Shown here: in pieces, positions 58,701-64,000 of the stretch
Layout of the letters: every line of letters starts with the position of its first letter
Numbering within the stretch: position 1 is the first letter of the stretch
Source: Eumeta japonica
Taxonomy: Eukaryota > Arthropoda > Insecta > Lepidoptera > Psychidae
Direction of reading: 5' to 3'
DNA: 64,000 nt
Assembly (NCBI GenBank): GCA_005406025.1
Contig: BGZK01001434.1
Coordinates: 89,264 to 153,263 of the forward strand
Notes under the pieces: model-generated
What the model saw: only the letters and a program-made list of their open reading frames with translations
What the model was told of the DNA's origin: nothing
The model's database searches: none
Position numbers and translations under genes: made by a program

Positions 58701-60654
58701 TTTCTTCTATGATGAAGTGGCCGGGAATATGTATGTTACATATATTTAAAATTATAGTGTAGGATGTAGTTTCTGTTGATCATTTATGGTGAATCTAAGC
58801 ATTCAAAACCGAAACTCAACTTGCAGTGGTCTTTAATAATATATATTTGTATTACATTTTTAATCTTCTTCAGTATAGAGCAATAAAACTTGTATCAGTT
58901 TCAAGTCAAATGTATAGACTTATAAAGAAGTAAGTTTCACTTGATTCGATATTTCTATATTAAATATTCACTATTTATTTAAATGAACTCATTGAGATCA
59001 TAAATAAAGTTTTTTTTTTTAATTTTTACGAAACTCTACAATACATCCTTTACTATTAATATCTACTGCATTATGGTTCACAACAATCAATTATAAAAGT
59101 CCAAACAATCTCACCAATCGGGGTGGATAGCAAACTCTGTATTATTCAACGCGCGTAGCGCCTCGTCGGCTAACTGGCCGGTGAGGAGTTTGGCGTGCGT
59201 CGCACGTCTTCTAGAATGCGCGGGCAGCGCCACCACGGCCGTGTAGTGGTCGAGGACTCGTCTCCAGTGATACTCCCTGGGCCCCACGTGAGCCCTCATC
59301 CCGCCCTCGTACACGTATTTCGCGTGCATAACGCGACTGCCGCTGGTGTGGTTTATCACTATGTCGTCGCGGAACTAAAAATACGGAGTTAATTCCCTTT
59401 TAAAATATAAAACGGTTGCATTTTCTTTATTTTATAGTCACGTTGGAAAATGTAAAAATGAAAAGGTTGTTTGAAAAATTGTTTGCCTACGTAATGATGT
59501 TTAATATATTTTCTTACACTGAGATATATCATATAAAATATTAAATTGTCTTGTTTAGTTTTGAAAAACATTTTAAAATTATCCAATAATGAAATTATGA
59601 ATAGTCTATCTGACGACAATTTTAAAAATATTTTAAAATATATTCTCCCGCATGAGGACACATATTTTAGAATTAAATTGACAAATTATAAAATCAGTTA
59701 CGTTAACATTTCTTTTAAGATGTTTATACTAAAACGGGAAAATTGCTTTGTCACCTTGTAAATACAGACGCCGGTTCCAACAATCGAGTCTGTAGCTTAC
59801 GACCCATTTACAAGATGTCCAATAACCGATCGAAACCAAACTAACTATTTCGATCCCGATACTCGTTTCTTTTCTATTCCGTGTTGGCCATGAGTGCACG
59901 ATACATCAAAACTCTACATAATTACCCAAGTAGCCACGAACTACTTAGTTAATTATGTATAGATATCAAATAATGAAATCCGAAGCAAATTCTTTGAAAT
60001 AAACTTCATTACCTTTATATCACCTTGCTTCATTTTCAACAGCTTTTTGGATTCAGTTAAATATTATTCATTATCGTTTTGACTCATAAATATATCTTTT
60101 TATAGATCAATGTTTTGACTACTCATTAATTTTAAATCTTTGTCATTTGAGATTATCCTTCATCTAGACTATATATATATACACATATATACATTAAATA
60201 TTTGGAAGTTTTTTTTTTTTTAACGATGAATAGAGTACATATTAGAGACATCAAACTTGAGATTTTTGAAGTAGTATTTCATTTGGCACATCAGCAAAAA
60301 CAGATATCAAGTGTACTTTTACAATACGTGATGGCAGTTGCGCGCGCCAATGCAACACACCACGAAGTGAATGCGTTCTAAACTCATCCAAGTGCTGAGA
60401 AAATGACAAATTTATATTATTCATACCCAATAGGGACTGCTATTGGATAATAATCCAATAGCAGTCCAACGTATGTGCATATAGTGTCTAATTCTTAGGA
60501 AAAAAAACAAAAAAATATAAAAAGGATAATCTCAAACAATAAATACGCGTTGCCAAATTCGGGGATATCTCCTGGGCTTGTGCACGTGTCCGGGCAGCTC
60601 TATTTCCAGCACGTCCACGGTGCGGTAGCCGGGCTTCAGGATGTCGCCGTCGAA
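43797..60654 (-). CDS. Voltage-gated calcium channel alpha-2/delta subunit, C-terminal half (partial)
   Basis: Twelve exons in transcript order: 60547-60654, 59115-59374, 57748-57905, 55256-55390, 54055-54248, 53200-53319, 51472-51753, 49004-49100, 48004-48170, 45038-45211, 44006-44140 and 43797-43850. All are GT/AG and all phases join, giving 627 codons plus TAA. Landmarks along the family: LKPGYRTVDVLEIELPG; LYCRHIEQHW..ENEFLHFLKW; QCDEDLMARVCRDAV; TESGLTRWHMY and NEPWY; CEEICDHEHWECNLIDD; VHDYQAVC; LLRSVWRTASFLVQLA; AACDRTRAVYQLQ; VPGTNLMLIAVYKLC; and LACFSHNYTQEEGYRQCG. The family is extracellular and raises surface expression and presynaptic function of Cav channels. The N-terminal VWA/MIDAS part and the start lie beyond 64000. 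The end (IPDPDQD) lacks the usual hydrophobic GPI/TM tail. Insects have several paralogues; which one this is was not decided. Confidence 0.92.
44564..44603. repeat. Perfect 40-bp palindrome
   Basis: Two 20-bp arms with no spacer (AAGATTAAAACAATATTTTT and its complement), in an intron of the alpha-2/delta gene. Confidence 0.95.
44780..44945. repeat. GC-richer repeat-like patch
   Basis: Contains ACCACGCCGCCTGAACGCAG, GCGAGAAGAGCGAATGTCTC and CCCGAGGAGCAAGCGGGG. Non-coding; resembles SINE or MITE interior sequence but no family is assigned. Confidence 0.3.
45458..47963 (+). mobile_element. piggyBac-like element with TTAA target sites, inactive
   Basis: The element is bounded by TTAA at 45454-45457 and 47964-47967, the invariant piggyBac target duplication. 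The ends are imperfect inverted repeats: CCTCTTACCGCAT at the left, CCCCACCGCAT (complement strand) at the right. The 2.5-kb body carries one degenerate transposase gene. A good donor (AAG|GTAAGT near 45752) and acceptor (TCTATTTTAG, ending about 45943) before the ATG suggest a 5' UTR intron. It lies in the intron between alpha-2/delta exons 48004-48170 and 45038-45211, on the opposite strand. Confidence 0.85.
45959..47703 (+). pseudogene. piggyBac transposase, frameshifted
   Basis: The ATG at 45959 starts an acidic N-terminal part (DFPDSSADEDLSDDEQ). The first breaks are near 46109 and 46203, with more at about 46275-46450. The core is well preserved: FEEIKRFIHFNDN, then YMAVDEQIIPTKSRSS with the first catalytic Asp (about 46660), LFFDNWYTSLP with the second (about 46911) and HMGGVDLLDALL with the third (about 47235). 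C-terminal blocks follow: NAWLLYRR, KRGRPSYELE and a Cys-rich tail (CKVPEC..., then SLCLNDKRNCFKLFHTT), ending with TAA at 47701-47703. At least six frame changes or stops separate these pieces, so it is not functional. Confidence 0.88.
50259..50298. repeat. 18-bp perfect hairpin, CCAT loop
   Basis: Arms AATCTTACAACAGTGGTA (50259-50276) and its complement (50281-50298), loop CCAT. The next hairpin starts two bases later. Confidence 0.95.
50301..50324. repeat. 10-bp perfect hairpin, CCAT loop
   Basis: Arms GATTCCGCTG (50301-50310) and its complement (50315-50324), again with loop CCAT. Confidence 0.95.
52190..52965. repeat. Degenerate AT-rich tandem repeat or large MITE
   Basis: Two diverged copies of a unit of about 250 bp can be lined up, for example GAAAAATTGTAAATACTT near 52505 with GAAAATTTATAAATACTT near 52755, then CAAATTTGAAAATTAC with CATATTTGAATATTAC and ACATTTCTCTAAGA with TCTATTTCTCTTAGA. 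The edges (CACTGTCAAAATTTTTT at the left; complement of TACTGCTAAAAAATTC at the right) may be weak inverted ends. Non-coding, in an alpha-2/delta intron. Confidence 0.5.
54539..55030. mobile_element. pogo/Tigger-type non-autonomous element with TA target sites
   Basis: Terminal inverted repeats CAGTGGAATCTCAATAACT (54539) and its complement ending at 55030 (one mismatch at the last base) are flanked by TA at 54537-54538 and 55031-55032. The CAGT.GAA.CTC.ATAAC start and internal GACTTAACGAG-type subterminal repeats are typical of the pogo branch of Tc1/mariner. The 67-codon ORF inside (54692-54895) shows no transposase motif. It lies in an alpha-2/delta intron. Confidence 0.75.
55601..55634. 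repeat. (GAGAAA)n microsatellite
   Basis: Four to five GAGAAA-type units. Confidence 0.8.
55900..56040. other. GC-rich island in alpha-2/delta intron
   Basis: A GC-rich patch (CGCGCGAGCGAGAGCGCGGG) in AT-rich intron sequence. No splice-flanked frame fits the alpha-2/delta model here, and the flanking exons join without it. It could be a repeat or a regulatory island. Confidence 0.25.
56690..57636 (+). pseudogene. Non-LTR retrotransposon 3' end (RT C-terminal part)
   Basis: Plus-strand debris contains WNSHVAKLAKSL (56840 region), then FFVLEKRVMRAIYNSRLEAS, LKEKFKEINILIVPSQ and YVQRNI. This QK.A.RAIYN....SLK..FKE..ILT.P.QYI.E...YV+.N pattern is typical of the end of jockey/CR1-like LINE ORF2. 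The element ends in AATAAAGATACTTTGATTTG, a common insect LINE tail with a TTTGA-type end. Stops and frame changes are present. It is inserted about 110 bp from alpha-2/delta exon 57748-57905. Confidence 0.7.
60434..60467. repeat. 15-bp perfect hairpin
   Basis: Arms GGACTGCTATTGGAT (60434-60448) and its complement (60453-60467), loop AATA. It lies 80 bp downstream of alpha-2/delta exon 60547-60654. Confidence 0.9.
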
Positions 60655-61435
60655 CTACGAACAAAGCCACCGTTTATTTCTTTATTGGTAATAGTCTAGA
60701 CTTTCCATGTCATTCGATTTTCTACTATTTTATATTATTAATTTTTAAGATGTCACATGAATGAAAATATGGTAAGTGTACTTTAATGTAATCCGAAGAG
60801 ATTTATATTTTAGTATTTTGTTAGAGCGGGCAATGCGGATAAAATTGTAATCTACAACTTGTAGCTATAGGTAGCAAGTCGCTCAATCTCGTGTGATACG
60901 CCTAAGCGTAACTAAGTAACAGAGCGATGTGCCAGATCAAACTATGTATATGTATAAAAATATTGTACGTTCTATATGATTTAGATCTCTTTTTTATAAT
61001 CTTAATCGTAAACGTAGTAATGTGTCGCACTATATTTAAAAAAAAAAAACGGCCAAGAGCATGTCGGATCATGCTCATTATAGGGTTTCGAAGCCATTAT
61101 TACAAAGAAATGCGTTACAAATGAAGAAAAGTAGGTCGTTACACTTTTTCCACGTTTACTGCACAGAATAGTTGTAAGCATTTTAGTCACCTATAACTAG
61201 AAAAACAAGTAGGTATGTCGACTATTACTATTAAAGTAGTGTAAACTAAAGCGCATCAGCAAAAGAGCATATCATGATGACACTTACGTCCTTTTGTTGA
61301 GAAGCGCAGTTTTTTGGCAATAATTCAAAACAGTATATCCGACCATGTTTAAAATAATTTTCGTTGGATGTATTTATTAAGCGTTACCTTCGTTATTTTT
61401 ATATATTTTTTGGACATACGGTTTAGAAAATAGAA

Positions 61436-61449
61436 GGGGGGGGGGGGGG
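61436..61449. repeat. Run of 14 G
   Basis: An uninterrupted poly-G run at the left shoulder of the repeat copy at 61465-61788; the other copy has only CGGGGCG at the matching place. Confidence 0.95.
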
Positions 61450-61464
61450 ATACAATTTATGCAA

Positions 61465-61788
61465 TTTTCGGAGAACTTAGAAACCTAAAACTATTCTTAA
61501 AAAAACTATCAAAATATGTGTCACGCGTTGATGTTTGCTGAAAAAAAATTTTTTCACTTTCTATTACATGTATGGTGTGCCCCCTAAAAATATTAATTTT
61601 TGTTATTTAACCACCACACTAAGTGGCGGCTTATACAAGACACCTACACTATAAATTTCATCAATATACATCTTGTAGTTTTTGAATAAAATGCCTGTGA
61701 CATACGGATGGACGGACGGACAGACGGCACGACATGATGAATCTATAAGGGTTTTGTTTTTCCCATTCTGGCACGGAACCCTAAAATG
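61465..61788. repeat. Dispersed LINE/SINE-tail repeat, copy B
   Basis: Same family and orientation as 25735-26032. This copy has a clear GGATGGACGGACGGACAGAC run and ends in CACGGAACCCTAAAATG, the classic tail form. Confidence 0.7.
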
Positions 61789-61976
61789 TCGAGAAATTGT
61801 AAATAAACTAAGATGATTACAAAGGACTGAATAATTAGAATATAAGACAAATTTTAATTTGTTGTCATTAATTAAACGGTTGATTTATGACACTTTTATT
61901 CTGACTGACCAGTTCAAGGCTCTTCATTATAGATTTTGAAACATAAAGAAATTGACAAGGTAATATGTACTTCAAA

Positions 61977-62004
61977 GACAATATTTTAATGTTAAAATAT
62001 TGTC
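61977..62004. repeat. 13-bp perfect hairpin
   Basis: Arms GACAATATTTTAA (61977-61989) and its complement (61992-62004), loop TG. Confidence 0.9.
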
Positions 62005-62246
62005 ATTAAATAAATAAACATCACAATATAGATAGTTTATTGTGCACTGTAGTACGAAAGCGGTATATTATAGTAGGTTATTTAATTTTGTTGTTAGACA
62101 TATTGAAAAACTTTCAAACCGAATTTCAATAATAATATAGTAAAGTTGTAGTATCCTGTATGGTAACAAATATTCCAATTGAAAATCAATTTGTGTATCA
62201 TTCAATATTTAGTGTATTACCAGATGATAAAATTCATTTGCTCTCT

Positions 62247-64000
62247 TAGTCCATTGAAAGTTACATTTGGGGTTGCGTTTTTAGAGGACGTAATTTTATT
62301 TTTGATGTGGGGGTCAGTGTAAAGCTAAAAACAAGTTTGTGGGTCGCCACCCTTGTCCCACGGCCGCCATCTTGAAAATAGGGTTGAAATGGTATTTACG
62401 ATATATCTCTTAAACTATTTATTTGATAAAAAATTTGTTAACATTTTTGTTACAAATTAAATTTCTACAACTTTGGTCCAGTAACTTTTGTCGTATAACT
62501 ATAAATAAAAAGTTATAAGCGAAAATCTTCAGAAATTCGAGAAAAATTTATATTTTCCGATTTAACTTTTTTATCATTTTACGAAAAATGATATCTGACC
62601 ATTTTGTAGATCTTTTGAGGAACAACTTTCATTCGCATCATTTTTCATTAAGTCAATAGTTACAGGCTCCGAAGTGAGTACTATTTTCAGTACTTTTAAC
62701 TATACCTATATTATATGTGTGTACCTATAATATGTCATCAGTTATTGATTGTTTTATTTTTTTACTTTATTATTATAATTTTTAATTCTAAATTTTGCAA
62801 TATTATTAATAATTAAATATTGACTCTTTTCCCACCACCACGAGGTAGAGTCTAGAGGCGTTTTTTTACGTGTATCCTCACAGGCATAATCCACGGTGAT
62901 TTTCTATTAGAACTACTCGTCCTCAGTCGTTTCGATGGACCAGGCTGGTCAGCATCGGGTTTCTGAATTAAATACCAGTGGAGAACTGGGTAAGTGTTCA
63001 TCATCAAAGTCATTTTCATTTATTAATTCTGAGAGTTCCATTATTGCTGCAAAAGTCTCCAGAACAATGGAAGCATACTGCAGAACATTTCATTCCTGCT
63101 TTCGGCATCCAACATCGCTCCACAGTTTCCTTTGCATTTGCAAAAGATCAATTTAGAAGCTTCATTAATAAATGAAAATGACTTTGATGATGAACCGCCA
63201 ACATTAACACCCTTCCTTCTCCAGTTCTCCCACTGGTATTTAATTCAGAAACCCGATCAGATGCTGAGCCGCAGCCTGGTCCATCGAAACGACTGAGGAC
63301 GGAGTAGTTCTAATTTAGAAAATCACCGTGGATTATGCCTATTGGGGATACCACGTAAAAAACGCGCCTCTAGACTCTACCTCGTGGGTGGTGGGGAAAG
63401 AGTCAATATTTAATTATTAATAATATTGCAAAATTTAGAATTAAAAAATTATAATAATAAAGTAAAAAAAAATAAAAAACAATCAATAACTGATGACATA
63501 TTATAGGTACACACGTATAATATAGGTATAGTTAAGAGTACTGAAAAATAGTACTCACTTCGAGCTGTAAAACCTTAACTATTGACTTAATGAAAAATGA
63601 TGCGAATGAAAGTTGTTCCTCAAAAACGATCTACAAAATGGTCAGATATCATTTTTCGTAAAATGATAAAAGTTAAATCGAAAATATAAATTTTTCTCGA
63701 ATTTCTGAAGATTTTCGCTTATAACTTTTTATTTATAGTTATACGACAAAAAGTTACTGGACCAAAGTTGTAGAGAATTTAATTTGTAACAAAAATGTTA
63801 ACAATTTTTTTTATCAAATAAATAGTTTAAGAGATATATCGTAAATACCATTTCAACCCTATTTTCAAGATGGCGACCACAAGTGGTGGCCCCACAAACT
63901 TGTTTTAGCTTTTACACTGACCCCCACACATCAAAAAATAAAATTACGTCCTCTAAAAAACGCAAGGTAAGGCCTAAAATGTAACATTTTAATGGACTAT
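62247..64000. mobile_element. Large foldback element (inverted arms of about 0.8 kb)
   Basis: The left arm (62247-63027) is repeated in inverted orientation by the right arm (about 63166-64000) around a spacer of roughly 140 bp. Outer ends: TAGTCCATTGAAAGTTACAT at the left against its inverse ATGTAACATTTTAATGGACTA at the window edge, so the element may run on. The arms are similar but not identical: point differences are scattered, and the left arm lacks a few bases near 62990. The right arm, read plus, contains an open end SDAEPQPGPSKRLRTE followed by TAG (63257-63307); the left arm holds a diverged version on the minus strand. The rest of the arms is AT-rich and non-coding. It is best described as a foldback DNA transposon or a head-to-head dimer of one element's 3' end. 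Superfamily unknown. Confidence 0.8.

Larger units (their letters stand above)
60655..62246. other. Alpha-2/delta intron or flank, no further exon seen
   Basis: The next upstream exon of the alpha-2/delta gene should end in phase 0 before FDGDILKPG. No such exon was found here on the minus strand, so the gene probably continues beyond 64000. The stretch holds a dispersed repeat (61465-61788), a G run and a short hairpin, listed separately. Confidence 0.5.

Noticed and set aside
1..64000. CRISPR arrays, bacterial operons, plasmid or phage features
   Set aside because: The spliced animal genes show that this is a eukaryotic nuclear segment; no regularly spaced direct-repeat array was seen.

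Overview
This is an AT-rich nuclear genome segment from an insect, most likely a moth or butterfly. The evidence is spliced genes with short conserved exons in long AT-rich introns, a mix of Ty3/gypsy, jockey-like, RTE-like, R1-like, piggyBac, pogo and Tc/mariner remnants, and repeat tails ending in CGGAACCCTAAAA-type and GCGAGCGGAGCCG-type sequence familiar from Lepidoptera. The order-level placement is tentative. Exons were joined by hand from GT/AG signals, reading phase and recalled protein families; no search was run.

Layout. 0-7 kb is a graveyard of retroelements: a gypsy pol relic (1-2012), a short retroelement fragment on the minus strand (3740-4200) and a jockey-clade non-LTR element that lost its reverse transcriptase (4284-6814). 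One possible two-exon small membrane protein gene lies between them (2875-3212, minus). Next come two mitochondrial genes in convergent orientation: the ribosomal protein gene mRpL34 (7421-7784, plus, two exons) and the outer-membrane carrier SLC25A46 (13959-9314, minus, seven exons). 14.4-20.3 kb is intergenic, with an unrecognised degenerate coding stretch, two head-to-head LINE fragments and a Tc1-type MITE.

20.4-37.3 kb (plus) is an 11-exon gene for a single-pass membrane protein with signal peptide, VWC domain, transmembrane segment and PPxY motif: the insect homologue of DGCR2/IDD. Its introns hold several copies of a transposon family with a DUF4817-type helix-turn-helix relic. 37.3-43.8 kb is a gene-poor convergent intergenic region. 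43.8-60.7 kb (minus) holds the last twelve exons of a calcium-channel alpha-2/delta subunit; its N-terminal half (VWA domain) lies beyond the right edge. A dead piggyBac with intact TTAA sites, a pogo-type MITE and a LINE fragment sit in its introns. The window ends in a large foldback structure (62247-64000).

The host genes do not form one pathway: mRpL34 and SLC25A46 act in mitochondria, while DGCR2 and alpha-2/delta are cell-surface proteins. The most notable observations are a one-base frame break in an otherwise clean SLC25A46 gene, a triplicated exon edge with decoy acceptors in the same gene, the foldback whose two arms both carry the 3' end of one ORF, and an apparent excess of short perfect inverted repeats, including a 66-bp perfect palindrome and twin hairpins with the same CCAT loop. 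I see no gene system I would call new with confidence.
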